A stretch of 64,000 nucleotides of DNA from Variovorax sp. PMC12 (lineage in GTDB: Bacteria > Pseudomonadota > Gammaproteobacteria > Burkholderiales > Burkholderiaceae_C). Shown here piece after piece: positions 25,352-33,708 of the stretch. Position numbers and translations under genes: made by a program. Where the stretch lies: the NCBI RefSeq assembly GCF_003019815.1, contig NZ_CP027773.1, forward strand, positions 5,809,298-5,873,297. The letters run 5' to 3'. Within the stretch, counting starts at the first letter, position 1. Each line of letters starts with the position of its first letter. The notes under the pieces were generated by a model. The model searched no databases and had not been told where the DNA came from. It was given only the letters and a program-made list of their open reading frames with translations.

Positions 25352-26305
25352 ATGGCCGCCTTGCCCCTGCGTGCGCTCACGCTGCGCCAGCTGCAGTTCT
25401 TCTCGGTGCTGGTGGAAGAAGGCCAGTTCGGCCGCGCTGCCAGGCGGCTTTCCATCACGCAGCCGGCCCTGAGCAACGCCATCAAGCAGATGGAAAAGCT
25501 GCTGGGCGCGGAGCTGCTGACCCGCTCCACCCACCGGCTGGAACTCTCGCCCGTGGGCGCCGAGGTGCTGGCGCGCACCGACTTCCTGGTCAACACCTTC
25601 GACGTGGCGCTGCGCGACATCGAAAGCACGGTGCAGCGCGGCCGGGCCTTCGTGCGCGTGGGCGTCATTCCCTCGGCCAGTGCGCGCGTGGCGGCCGCGG
25701 CCAGCGAGTTTCTGGGCAGCGGCCAGCGCGAGGTGGAGTTGGCCTGGCGCGACGCGCCGTCGAACACGCTGCTGGCCGAGCTGCGCAGCGGGCAGATCGA
25801 CATGGCGGTGGCCGCCATCACCGAGCCACCGGGCGGGCTGACCTGCATCGACCTGTTCCGCGACCCGCTGGTGCTGGTGGTGCGGCGCGACCATGCGCTG
25901 GCGGCCGCCGGCGACGCGAACTGGGAGGCCATCGGCAAGGAACGGCTGGTGCTGTTCGAGAGCGGCAGCATGCCCGCGCTGGGCAACCCGGCGCGCGCGC
26001 AGTTCGCGCAAGGCGCGGAGCCCTACCGCGTGAGCTATTCGGAAACGCTCTATGCGCTGGTGCGCAGCGGGCAGGCGCTGGGGCTGATGCCGCGCCTGTA
26101 CACCTCTTCGCTGCGCGACCCCGAACTGGCCGTGGTGCCGCTGCTGAAGCCGCGCGTCGAACGCCGCGTGGTGCTGGCCTACCTGCCGGGGCCGATGCGC
26201 AACGTGGTGGCGCAGGAGCTGATCGCGTTCCTGCGCGACAGGCTTCCGCAGGCCGGCGAGGCCACGGTGCGGCGCGTGAGCAAGGCGCAGCGCGCGCGGC
26301 GCTGA
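25352..26305 (+). CDS. LysR-family regulator of the add-Bug operon
   Basis: 317 residues. LysR winged helix at residues 9-70 (LTLRQLQFFSVLVEEGQFGRAARRL begins it in two conserved helices; SITQPALSNAIKQME is the recognition helix), then an effector domain with the usual two lobes. GAGGA precedes the ATG. It is divergent from add and is expected to respond to a purine-type or carboxylate signal. It converges on the acetyltransferase gene with five bases between stops. Confidence 0.92.
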   Translation: MAALPLRALTLRQLQFFSVLVEEGQFGRAARRLSITQPALSNAIKQMEKLLGAELLTRSTHRLELSPVGAEVLARTDFLVNTFDVALRDIESTVQRGRAFVRVGVIPSASARVAAAASEFLGSGQREVELAWRDAPSNTLLAELRSGQIDMAVAAITEPPGGLTCIDLFRDPLVLVVRRDHALAAAGDANWEAIGKERLVLFESGSMPALGNPARAQFAQGAEPYRVSYSETLYALVRSGQALGLMPRLYTSSLRDPELAVVPLLKPRVERRVVLAYLPGPMRNVVAQELIAFLRDRLPQAGEATVRRVSKAQRARR

Positions 26306-26310
26306 GCGCT

Positions 26311-26940
26311 TCAGGCCATCTGCGTTTCGCGCCGGAAGCGTTCCAGCGTCCAGCCCTCGCCAAGCAGAAACATGCGCGTGTGCAGTTCGGCGAGCGTGGC
26401 GCGCTCGACCTCTCGGCCAAGGTAGCTCAGCTGCTTGTTGCGCAGGTCGGCAAAGCCCGCCTCGCAGTGGCGCGACAGGCTCTGCCAGAGCGCATGCGCG
26501 CCCGGCGACTGCCGCGCGCCGCTCATGAGGCAGATGCCCCGGCCCAGCGCCCAGCGGTATACGGCGGAGGCCAGCCCGCGCCGCTGATAGGCCGGGTCGT
26601 ACTGCGAATGCGGCGCGCGGATGTGGCGGTCGGCCCTGCGGTTGAGCTCGATAAGCCGGTTGAACACGGTGTAGCCGACGAGCCTGTCCCGGCGCGTGTC
26701 TTCGATGTAGACGTACAGCTCGCCGTCGGCCTCGCGATAGCGTGCGCGCAGGCCGGGGTCGCCGAGCGCGAGCTGCGGCATGTCGTGCAGGCGGGCGCCC
26801 ATCGTGCGCATGCGTTCGTGCACCGGCACCAGCGTGTCTGCTGGCTTTGCCTTGTGCGGATCGACGTCGATGCGCAGCTCGGCCGGCCTGAAGCGCCACC
26901 AGACCGGCTGCATCGGAGGAAATGCCGGCGCGAGCGTCAT
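26311..26940 (-). CDS. GNAT-type acetyltransferase
   Basis: 209 residues. A GNAT-like core is seen in YVYIEDTRRDRLVGYTVFNR, then YDPAYQRRGLASAVYRWAL (acetyl-CoA-binding R-x-x-G-x-A loop). The N-terminal 60 residues and the C-terminal 50 are not typical of small GNATs and may recognise a partner. The start ATG overlaps the universal stress protein stop, so the pair is coupled. The substrate, protein or small molecule, is unknown. Confidence 0.72.
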   Translation of the reverse strand: MTLAPAFPPMQPVWWRFRPAELRIDVDPHKAKPADTLVPVHERMRTMGARLHDMPQLALGDPGLRARYREADGELYVYIEDTRRDRLVGYTVFNRLIELNRRADRHIRAPHSQYDPAYQRRGLASAVYRWALGRGICLMSGARQSPGAHALWQSLSRHCEAGFADLRNKQLSYLGREVERATLAELHTRMFLLGEGWTLERFRRETQMA

Positions 26941-27830
26941 GCCGCACCCCTCTGCGCCAGCGCCGCGGCGTGTTGACCCTGCCGTGCGGCAAGCGCGCAG
27001 TGCGGCACCACCAGCACGTCGCCCGTGGACCAGCGCAGCACGCGCAGCGCCACGCTGCCGAAAAGAAAGTCCATCAGCGCGCAGCGCCTGCGCTTGCCGA
27101 CCACCAGCAGGTCGGCCTTCGAGTACTGCTGCTGCACGGCCGCCTGCCGCGCCGGATCGCCGCGCCCTATCGACGACACCACGCGGTTGCGGCGCGCGAT
27201 CGACGCATCGGACAGCCACAGCATTCGTTCGCGCGCATGGCGGGCGCACGCGTGGCGGTAGGCGTCGATCACATGCGCGGACACGTCGGCGTAGCGCAGC
27301 TTGCCTTCGTGCATGGGCGTGAAGGCGTGGAACAGCTCGATGTCGGCCTGGCCGTCGAAGGCGCAGGCCAGGTCGACCAGGGGGCGCGACTCTTCCATGA
27401 GATCGACGGCGACGAGGATTCGGCCATAGCCGCCGGCGCGCGCATCGAGCCGCGCCACCAGCACCGGCCGCTGCGCCGCCCGCACCAGCTGTTCGGCCGG
27501 CTGGCCGTGGAAGAAGGCCGCGAGCGAGCGGTCGGGCTCGTCGCCGATCACCACGAGGTCGCACCACTGCGCCTCGTGCGCGGCGCCGTCGAGGCGCCCG
27601 CGCGTGTCGTCGATCTTCTTGACGAGGATGCCGAAGCGCTCGGCCACCTCCAGGCATAAGGCGCCCAGGCCGCTGGCCGCATCGGCATCCGCAGGTCCGG
27701 CGAAGGCGGCGGGCGCGTACATGATCTTCAGCAGCGCGCCGTGCGCCGCCGCGATGTTGGCTGCACGCACGACAGTGCGCAGGCCGTGCGCCGACAGGTC
27801 GGTCACCGCCAGGATCGATTGGATGTTCAT
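26937..27830 (-). CDS. Tandem-domain universal stress protein
   Basis: 297 residues made of two UspA-type domains (about 1-140 and 141-280). The first begins NIQSILAVTDLS; the second begins YGRILVAVDLMEES and ends with VVGKRRRCALMDFLFGSVALRVLRWSTGDVLVVP, close to the nucleotide-binding G-x2-G-x9-G(S/T) pattern but with basic residues in the first glycine positions, so ATP binding may be weakened. The length fits tandem UspE-type proteins. Translationally coupled to the GNAT gene. Confidence 0.88.
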   Translation of the reverse strand: MNIQSILAVTDLSAHGLRTVVRAANIAAAHGALLKIMYAPAAFAGPADADAASGLGALCLEVAERFGILVKKIDDTRGRLDGAAHEAQWCDLVVIGDEPDRSLAAFFHGQPAEQLVRAAQRPVLVARLDARAGGYGRILVAVDLMEESRPLVDLACAFDGQADIELFHAFTPMHEGKLRYADVSAHVIDAYRHACARHARERMLWLSDASIARRNRVVSSIGRGDPARQAAVQQQYSKADLLVVGKRRRCALMDFLFGSVALRVLRWSTGDVLVVPHCALAARQGQHAAALAQRGAA

Positions 27831-28180
27831 CGTCAGTGTTCTTTCCGCATGACAAAGCCGGCCGCCGGCCACGGCGAAGCGGCTGGCAGCGAGCGAAGGA
27901 ATCAGCTGGGGAAAGCGCGGCGTGCCCGTGCGGGCGCGCTACCGCGCGGGGCTTGGGCCCGGCGGTCGATGAAAGGTGCTGAAGAAAGGGGGGGAGGCTG
28001 ACCGCCGGGCTCAGAGATCTGCGAGGGTCGGATGCGACCCTGCAGCCGTGCACGCAGTGAAGACTGCGCGCGGCGTGCTGCGGATGAAAGCCTGGCGTTG
28101 CATGGGCCCGAGTGTAGGAAGCCCGGCGCGCAAGGGCAAACAATGGCCTCACGGCCCTTGCCGGATTGCCGCGCTGCGGC
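27831..28180. other. 350-base gap between the universal stress protein and PHB depolymerase genes
   Basis: Both flanking genes read leftward, so the right part should hold the depolymerase 3' end and the left part the usp promoter. I see no credible gene, no clear terminator with a U-run and no strong palindrome. A purine-rich run of G residues occurs near 27985. Base composition is close to that of the coding DNA around it. Confidence 0.5.
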
Positions 28181-29401
28181 TCAGCCGCTCAGCTCGGCCG
28201 CCGCGTGGATGGTTTCGCGCACGCGCGGGTAGATCTGCGCATTCCACTTGCTGCCGCTGAATACGCCGTAGTGGCCCACGCCGGCCTGCAGGTGGTGTGC
28301 CTTGAGGTAGGGGCGTATGCCGGTGCAGAGGTCTTGCGCTGCCACCGTCTGGCCCACGGCGCAGATGTCGTCGCGCTCGCCCTCCACCGTCAGCAGCGCG
28401 GTGCGGCGGATGGCGGCGGGGTTCACGGTGCGCTCGCCCACGGTGAGCTTGCCGCGCGGCAGGTCGTAGGTCTGGAACACGCGCTCCACCGTCTCCAGGT
28501 AGAACTCGGCCGGCAGGTCGTTCACGGCGAGGTACTCGTCGTAGAAGTTGCCGATGGTGCGGGCCTTGTCGATGTCGCCTTCCACCAGGTGGGTATACAT
28601 GTCCTGGAACTGCTTCTTGTGGCGCTCCGGGTTCATGCTCATGAAGGCCGACAGCTGCAGGAAGCCCGGGTACACGCGCCGCATGGCGCCCGCATGCGGC
28701 CACGGCACATGGCTGATGAGGTTGCGCCGGAACCAGTCGATCGGCCGGTCGGTGGCGAGCTTGTTGACCGTGGTCGGGTTGATGCGGCAATCGACCGGGC
28801 CGGCCATCAGCGTGAGGCTGCGCGGCGTGGCGGGGTTGTCGTCCTCGGCCATCAGCGCGGTGGCGGCCAGCGCGGCCACGCAGGGCTGGCAGACCGCCAC
28901 CATGTGCACGCCCGGGCCCACGGCCTCCAGGAAACGCATGAGCTGCAGCGTGTAGTCGTCCAGGCCGAACCGGCCCTCCCAGAGCGGCACGTCGCGCGCG
29001 TTGTGCCAGTCGGTCAGGTACACGTCGTGGTCGCGCAGCAGCGTGCGCACGGTTTCGCGCAGCAGGGTCGCGAAATGGCCCGAGAGTGGTGCGACCAGCA
29101 GCACGGGCGGGTGCACCGCTTCGGTGTCCTTCCTGAAGTGCAACAGGGTGCCGAAGGGCGAGACCAGGGCTTTTTCCTCGTGCACGGCCACTTCGGCGCC
29201 GTCGACCGGCACGCTGGCAATGCCGTAGGGCGGCCGCGTGTGGGTCAGCCGCATGCGCGAGAACACCTCGAACTGCGCGGCCATGCGCCGCAGCATGGTG
29301 CGCTCGGTGCCGTCTTTCCACAGCGCCTGGCCCAGGTACTGCGCGGCGAGCCTGGCAGGCGACAGCATGTCGGCTTGGTTCTGGTAGGCCCGGTACAGCA
29401 T
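28181..29401 (-). CDS. phaZ: Intracellular polyhydroxyalkanoate depolymerase
   Basis: 406 residues, the length of intracellular PHB depolymerases that mobilise storage granules. An alpha/beta-hydrolase core is visible: VLLVAPLSGHFATLLRETV, VYLTDWHNARDVP, HMVAVCQPCVAAL and a C-terminal VGHYGVFSGSKW with the catalytic His. In this family a cysteine in the CQP motif (Cys171 here) replaces the lipase serine; Cys174 is an extra nearby cysteine. No signal peptide, consistent with a cytoplasmic granule enzyme. Divergent from a glutathione transferase gene 81 bases away. Confidence 0.9.
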   Translation of the reverse strand: MLYRAYQNQADMLSPARLAAQYLGQALWKDGTERTMLRRMAAQFEVFSRMRLTHTRPPYGIASVPVDGAEVAVHEEKALVSPFGTLLHFRKDTEAVHPPVLLVAPLSGHFATLLRETVRTLLRDHDVYLTDWHNARDVPLWEGRFGLDDYTLQLMRFLEAVGPGVHMVAVCQPCVAALAATALMAEDDNPATPRSLTLMAGPVDCRINPTTVNKLATDRPIDWFRRNLISHVPWPHAGAMRRVYPGFLQLSAFMSMNPERHKKQFQDMYTHLVEGDIDKARTIGNFYDEYLAVNDLPAEFYLETVERVFQTYDLPRGKLTVGERTVNPAAIRRTALLTVEGERDDICAVGQTVAAQDLCTGIRPYLKAHHLQAGVGHYGVFSGSKWNAQIYPRVRETIHAAAELSG

Positions 29402-29482
29402 GGCCCTGGTGCAGGCAAGTTGCGGGCCAGCCGCATGGCATGGCGCTTGCACGCAGCGAGGCAACGCCCAAGGAGCTTCAAG

Positions 29483-30139
29483 ATGGCCAAACCCGTTCTT
29501 ACCATCAGCAGCAAGAACTACGGCGCGTGGTCGCTGCGCGGCTGGCTGATGTGCAGGCTGGCCGGGCTGGACTTCAGCGAGAAGGTCATCCCGCCCGACG
29601 ACCCGGCCATGAAGGCCGAGATGCTGCTGCTGTCTTCGTCGATGCTGGTGCCCTCGCTGCAGCATGGCGGCGTGAAGGTGTGGGACACGCTGGCCATCGG
29701 CGAGTACCTCAACGAGATCAAGCCCAAGGCCGGACTGCTGCCCGACGACATCGCCGCCCGCGCCCACTGCCGCGCCGTCTGCGGCGAGATGCATTCGGGC
29801 TTTTCGTCGATGCGCGGCGCGCTGCCGATGAACATCAAGGCCCATTTCAAGAACTTCAAGGTGTGGTCGCGCGCGCAGGCCGACATCGACCGCATCGTCG
29901 CCATCTGGCGCGAATGCTTCAAGGCCTACGGCGGCCCCTTCCTGTTCGGCAAGCAGCCGGGCATGGCCGACGCGATGTACGCGCCGGTGGTCACGCGCTT
30001 CCTGAGCTACGACGTGGCGCTGGACAGCGCGTGCGCGGCCTACTGCAAGCGGGTGATGGAGCTGCCGGCCATGAAGGAATGGGTGGCCGCGGCGAAGCAG
30101 GAGCCCGAGGAAATCGACGAGCTCGACGCGGAGTTCTGA
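29483..30139 (+). CDS. Glutathione S-transferase family protein
   Basis: 218 residues: N-terminal thioredoxin-like domain (VLTISSKNYGAWSLRGWLMCRLAG begins it in two conserved parts, with SSKNYGAWS the probable glutathione-activating serine region; VPSLQHGG gives the cis-proline; DTLAIGEYL the glutathione-binding ser/asp loop) and an all-helical C-terminal domain (90-210). AAGGAG lies eight bases upstream of the ATG. Substrate unknown. Confidence 0.88.
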   Translation: MAKPVLTISSKNYGAWSLRGWLMCRLAGLDFSEKVIPPDDPAMKAEMLLLSSSMLVPSLQHGGVKVWDTLAIGEYLNEIKPKAGLLPDDIAARAHCRAVCGEMHSGFSSMRGALPMNIKAHFKNFKVWSRAQADIDRIVAIWRECFKAYGGPFLFGKQPGMADAMYAPVVTRFLSYDVALDSACAAYCKRVMELPAMKEWVAAAKQEPEEIDELDAEF

Positions 30140-30163
30140 AAAAACGGGCGCGAGCTTCGGAGG

Positions 30164-30511
30164 CTAGTGCCGGAACATCCGCAGGTCGAGCGCGCTTTCC
30201 TCACCCAGCCACATGGCATGGGCCGTGTGGTCCGCGAAGTCGTCGCCGGTCACGCCGTGCACGAACACATCGAGCCCGTTGCGGTTGGCCTCTAGCCAGC
30301 CGATGACCTGGTCGAATTCTGCGGCGTCGAATGCGAGCTGGCAGCTCCAGTGCGGATGCGGCCCCACCAGCCGCTCGTGCACGCGGCCGACCACCACCAT
30401 CAGTTCCTGTCCGGCGCGCTCGCAGAGGCTGCGCGCCTGCGCCAGTGTGTCGGGCGCGAAATAGACGTGGGCGTGGTACTGGGCGTAGAGGTTTTCAGGG
30501 CGGCGTGGCAT
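30164..30511 (-). CDS. DOPA 4,5-dioxygenase family protein
   Basis: 115 residues. Matches the short DOPA dioxygenase family through YHAHVYFAPDT (His13, His15), VGPHPHWSCQLAF, and DVFVHGVTGDDFADHTAHAMWLGEE; histidines in these three blocks are the expected metal ligands. Fungal members open the DOPA ring in betalain-like pigments; bacterial substrates are not established. It follows the DUF4166 gene by seven bases and is the last gene of the GbsR-linked operon, so an aromatic or quinone-like substrate for the operon is possible. Confidence 0.85.
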   Translation of the reverse strand: MPRRPENLYAQYHAHVYFAPDTLAQARSLCERAGQELMVVVGRVHERLVGPHPHWSCQLAFDAAEFDQVIGWLEANRNGLDVFVHGVTGDDFADHTAHAMWLGEESALDLRMFRH

Positions 30512-30518
30512 GGTGGGC

Positions 30519-31160
30519 TCATTGTGGACCCGGGCGCGGGTCCAGGTGAAAACGCCCGCTGTAGCGGAACACGTCGCCGAACCAGCGGTGGCGCAGCAGC
30601 ATCTTCATGGTGAAGCGGTCGGCGTCCTGCGGGTCGGGCCGCTCTTCCACGTAGGCGGTGCCCAGCAGGAGCCCCAGCGGCAGCGGAATGCGCAGCCCCG
30701 CCACGCGCCAGATGTAGCCCCGGTCGCGGAACACCAGCGCGCCTTCTTCCGCGCTCACGGCCAGCCGCATGCCGATGCCGAAGCGCACGTACTCGATCAC
30801 CTCGCTGCCCCGGCGCGCGTCGTGCGCCATGTACGAGCGGAAATGGAAGGGCGGCCTGCCCGGAAAGCGGAAGACCCGGTCCCAGTGGAGCGTGGCGTCG
30901 TCGGGGCGGCAGCTGTAGTGCACTTCGATGGGCACGTCCTTGCCCTGATGCGGCACCAGCGCGCCGAACAGCCGGCCGAGGGGCATCAGCAGCGCGGCCC
31001 AGCGGGCGTGCCAGACCTCGCTCATGGTGCCGCGCACGCACACGTGGTCGTCGGAGAACGGTGCCATCGCGTAGTGGCGGCGGATGACGTCGCCGAGTCG
31101 TTCCCAGGCGGGGCCGAGCGCCTGCTGGAAGACCGGTGCGGTGGGCGGCATCGTCGTCAT
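30519..31160 (-). CDS. DUF4166-like protein
   Basis: 213 residues. Resembles DUF4166 domains: LGPAWERLGDVIRRHYA at the start, GKDVPIEVHYSCRPDD, and WDRVFRFPGRPPFHFRSYM. No membrane segment or signal is clear, and no catalytic motif is recognised. In other bacteria DUF4166 is often fused to or next to short-chain reductase or DCC thiol proteins, and here a DCC protein lies in the same operon. The start ATG overlaps the stop of the SRPBCC gene. Function unknown. Confidence 0.72.
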   Translation of the reverse strand: MTTMPPTAPVFQQALGPAWERLGDVIRRHYAMAPFSDDHVCVRGTMSEVWHARWAALLMPLGRLFGALVPHQGKDVPIEVHYSCRPDDATLHWDRVFRFPGRPPFHFRSYMAHDARRGSEVIEYVRFGIGMRLAVSAEEGALVFRDRGYIWRVAGLRIPLPLGLLLGTAYVEERPDPQDADRFTMKMLLRHRWFGDVFRYSGRFHLDPRPGPQ

Positions 31161-32209
31161 CCGGCCGCCGCCGCGCCGGCCGTGGCTTCGGCGCGTGCCT
31201 TGTAGAAGCGCAGGATGTTCTCGGACGCGTCTGCCAGCAGCAGGTGCATGACGCGGTCCGCATACCAGTTGAAGCTGGTGCTCATGCGCCACGACACCGC
31301 AACGCGCAGCTCGGTGCCGCCGTCGCGCGGCGTCAGCGTGTAGGTGGCGTCGCGCAGGTCGAAGTACTGGCCGCCGATCATCACGTGATCGTCGAGCGCA
31401 CCGGCCGGGAAAGAGTCGGGCGAGAAGCGGAAGCGCCACTTCAGCTGGCGCTTGGGCTGCCATTCGGTGATGATTTCCTCGAAGTGCACGTTCTTCTGCC
31501 ACTGCACCTGGCGCACGCGGCCTTCGGGCGTGTCGACCGTGACGCCCGACACCGGCATCGGCACGCCGATGCGGTAGGCCCAGGCGTCGCCGACTTCGGC
31601 GGGACGGATGTCGCGCGCGGCGTTCAGCTCGTGCCACACGCGCTCGGCCGGCGCGGCGATGAAGAGCGTGCGCGACGTGTTCGACAGCCGTTCGGGGTTG
31701 GGCAGCTGCGGCTCGATGGCGCCGAGCACCAGCGGCAGCACCGCGAAGCTGTAGATGGCCTGCTTCGGCCAGTTGGTGATGCGGCACACGATGCCCATCG
31801 CCAGTCCGCCGACGCTGCCCATCACCGCGAACAGCGGCACGATGACGACGGCGCAGATCAGCCCCTCGATGAACACCGCCAGCGTGCCGCCGACGAAAAG
31901 CGCCGTTGCCACCCACGGCGCCCAGAGGTAGTAGCCCCAGCTGCGGCGCTCGATGCGCTCGGCCATGTACACGGTGACGGCGCCGCACAGCGCGGGCACG
32001 AAGTACACGAAGGAGCCGAGCATCGGCGAGAAGCGCTGGCCCGGGCCGCCGCTGAAAATGATGCGAAGCACCAGCGCGATGGCCGCGCCCGCCAGCATCG
32101 GCCAGAACCATGCGAAGGGCATGGCGCCGCGGGATTGGGGCGGCAGTTCGCCGGGTGCCTGGTCTGGCGCGAGTGCGGCGAGCCTGCTGTCCTGGTTGTC
32201 GTCTTGCAT
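31157..32209 (-). CDS. Membrane-anchored SRPBCC (START/cyclase-like) protein
   Basis: 350 residues. The first 170 hold four or five membrane helices (FWPMLAGAAIALVLRIIF, FVYFVPALCGAVTVYMAE, WVATALFVGGTLAVFIEGL, ICAVVIVPLFAVMGSVGGLA). The C-terminal 165 residues form an SRPBCC domain (TLFIAAPAERVWHELNAARD, then YTLTPRDGGTELRVAVSW), a hydrophobic-ligand pocket facing the cytoplasm. This combination suggests a lipid or hydrophobic-molecule sensor or carrier. It lies 37 bases after the methyltransferase and overlaps the DUF4166 gene. Function unknown. Confidence 0.78.
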   Translation of the reverse strand: MQDDNQDSRLAALAPDQAPGELPPQSRGAMPFAWFWPMLAGAAIALVLRIIFSGGPGQRFSPMLGSFVYFVPALCGAVTVYMAERIERRSWGYYLWAPWVATALFVGGTLAVFIEGLICAVVIVPLFAVMGSVGGLAMGIVCRITNWPKQAIYSFAVLPLVLGAIEPQLPNPERLSNTSRTLFIAAPAERVWHELNAARDIRPAEVGDAWAYRIGVPMPVSGVTVDTPEGRVRQVQWQKNVHFEEIITEWQPKRQLKWRFRFSPDSFPAGALDDHVMIGGQYFDLRDATYTLTPRDGGTELRVAVSWRMSTSFNWYADRVMHLLLADASENILRFYKARAEATAGAAAAG

Positions 32210-32246
32210 GCGTAGCTTTCTGCTGGTTGTTTCTTCTCGTGTTCGC

Positions 32247-33194
32247 TCAGCCGGCACTGCGCGTGGCCGTGACCATGCAGTAGTCGAAGTCGCGCCAGAA
32301 CATGCCCAGCGCCAGCGCGTAATAGCTGGCCACGATGTGCTTGCGCCGCCACGCGCCGAGCTTGCCGCGCGCCTTCCAGAGTTCGACCAGGGTGAAGCGC
32401 GTGGCCAGCACCGGAATGTGCAGCGCGCTGGGCGCGACGCGCCAGCGCAGCGACTTGCACTCGATGTCCTCGAAGCCGTTGTCGCGCAGGGCGGCGATGA
32501 AGTCGTCGCGAACGGCCAGCGTTGGCACGGCCCAGCTGTCGGCCCACAGGCGGTGCAGCCAGCCGGCCACACGGCCAGGCTTGCGGCGCAGCAGGAAGCC
32601 GTCGGCCACCGCCAGCCGGGCGCCGGGCTTGAGCAGGCGCGCGGCCTCGCGGATGAAATCGGCCTTGGCGGTGCCCTCTGCATAGCAGGCGCTCTCCAGG
32701 GCCCAGGCGCCGTCGGCCTGCGCGGCGGGCAGGCCGGTGCGGGTGTAGTCGGCCTCCACGTGGGCCATGCGGTCGGCCACGCCTGCCGCCGCATCGAGCC
32801 TGGCGGCGATGCTGTTCTGCACGGCCACGTTGGTCACGGTCACTGCGTACAGCGACGGGTTGTTGCCCACCAGCGTGCGCGCGGTGGCGCCGGCGCCGCA
32901 GCCCATGTCGATCACGCAGCGGCGGGGCGCGGCGCCGGGTTGCGCATCGCCAAGCCGCAGCGCGCGGCCGACCACGCGGTTCATCTCGACCAGCATGCCT
33001 TCGCGCCTGAACGGGTTCAGCCCGGCGCGCCAGAAGCCGAAGTGCATGTTGTAGCTGGGGCTCCAGGCGCTGTAGTCGAACGCGACTTCGGTGAAGTAGA
33101 CCTGGGTGTCTTCGGCGGTGATGGAGGTGCCGGCAGGTGCCTGTGCGGGCGCTTCGAGCGGAAGGTGGAAGTCGGGCTGGAAAACTGTGGGCAT
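32247..33194 (-). CDS. SAM-dependent methyltransferase (class I)
   Basis: 315 residues. The SAM motif CVIDMGCGAGATART is at 93-107, preceded by YNMHFGFWRAGLNPF and followed by VEADYTRTGLP and LLKPGARLAVADGF, a pattern seen in UbiE/tocopherol/sterol-type C-methyltransferases acting on hydrophobic small molecules. The C-terminal part (TRFTLVELWKARGKLGAWRR) is basic. In the GbsR-linked operon, 28 bases after the DCC gene. A lipid or isoprenoid substrate would fit the SRPBCC neighbour but is speculative. Confidence 0.85.
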   Translation of the reverse strand: MPTVFQPDFHLPLEAPAQAPAGTSITAEDTQVYFTEVAFDYSAWSPSYNMHFGFWRAGLNPFRREGMLVEMNRVVGRALRLGDAQPGAAPRRCVIDMGCGAGATARTLVGNNPSLYAVTVTNVAVQNSIAARLDAAAGVADRMAHVEADYTRTGLPAAQADGAWALESACYAEGTAKADFIREAARLLKPGARLAVADGFLLRRKPGRVAGWLHRLWADSWAVPTLAVRDDFIAALRDNGFEDIECKSLRWRVAPSALHIPVLATRFTLVELWKARGKLGAWRRKHIVASYYALALGMFWRDFDYCMVTATRSAG

Positions 33195-33222
33195 GGCTGT
33201 TCCCTCGGGTGGTGTTTTTTCT

Positions 33223-33645
33223 TCAGAGGCGGCAGTTGCCGTCGTTGCAGGTAGGCGCGACGCGCCCCGCCAGCCGTGTCGCCAGCCAGCGCGGAATGCG
33301 GTAGCGGTTGCGCGCCAGCAGGGCATAGGCGCGGTCGGCCAGCGGCGCGACCAGCGGCAGGTCGAGCAGGCCGCCGCCGCTGGGCAGGCCCACCGCCGCG
33401 CGGCTCGCGCGGATGGCCGCCACGCCGACCAGCACCCGGCCCGTGGCGTCCACCGCGTGGATCGCGGCCATGAGCGCGTCGCGCGGCGCCGGCCCGTCGC
33501 TGAACGAGGCCGGCGAGCAATCGACGAACCGCAGCCGGCCCGCGGTGTCGCGCGCCCCCAGGTTGCCCATTTCGGCCGAGCAGATGGCGCAGCTTGCGTC
33601 GAAGTACAGGGTCAGCGGATAGGCGGGAAGGGCGTTGCGGCTCAT
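33223..33645 (-). CDS. DCC-family thiol-disulfide protein (DUF393)
   Basis: 140 residues with the DxxCxxC signature at residues 16-22 (FDASCAICSAEM), typical of the DCC family, which adopts a thioredoxin-like fold. A C-terminal CNDGNC pair adds two more cysteines (positions about 134 and 138). First gene of the operon controlled by the GbsR-type regulator: the palindrome at 33664-33685 lies 18 bases before its ATG. Family function remains vague; redox chemistry is likely. Confidence 0.82.
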   Translation of the reverse strand: MSRNALPAYPLTLYFDASCAICSAEMGNLGARDTAGRLRFVDCSPASFSDGPAPRDALMAAIHAVDATGRVLVGVAAIRASRAAVGLPSGGGLLDLPLVAPLADRAYALLARNRYRIPRWLATRLAGRVAPTCNDGNCRL

Positions 33646-33663
33646 GGCATCCTTTGTTCTCGA

Positions 33664-33685
33664 TATTTCTGTCAAAACAGAAATA
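33664..33685. promoter_or_regulatory. Operator-like palindrome before the DCC operon
   Basis: TATTTCTGT-CAAA-ACAGAAATA, perfect arms of nine around a four-base spacer. It lies between the regulator stop (33709) and the first gene of the operon (33645). A near copy occurs at 34312-34331 just before the regulator, and a lone half-site ATTTCTGT at 34271-34278 within its first codons. Shared spacing and position point to one DNA-binding protein, most simply the GbsR-type product encoded between them. Confidence 0.75.
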
Positions 33686-33708
33686 CATAGGCAAAAAAAG
33701 AGAAGGGT

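Noticed and set aside
28181..29401. Loss of the depolymerase serine nucleophile as evidence of a dead enzyme
   Set aside because: Intracellular PHB depolymerases normally use a cysteine in this motif, and the His region is intact.
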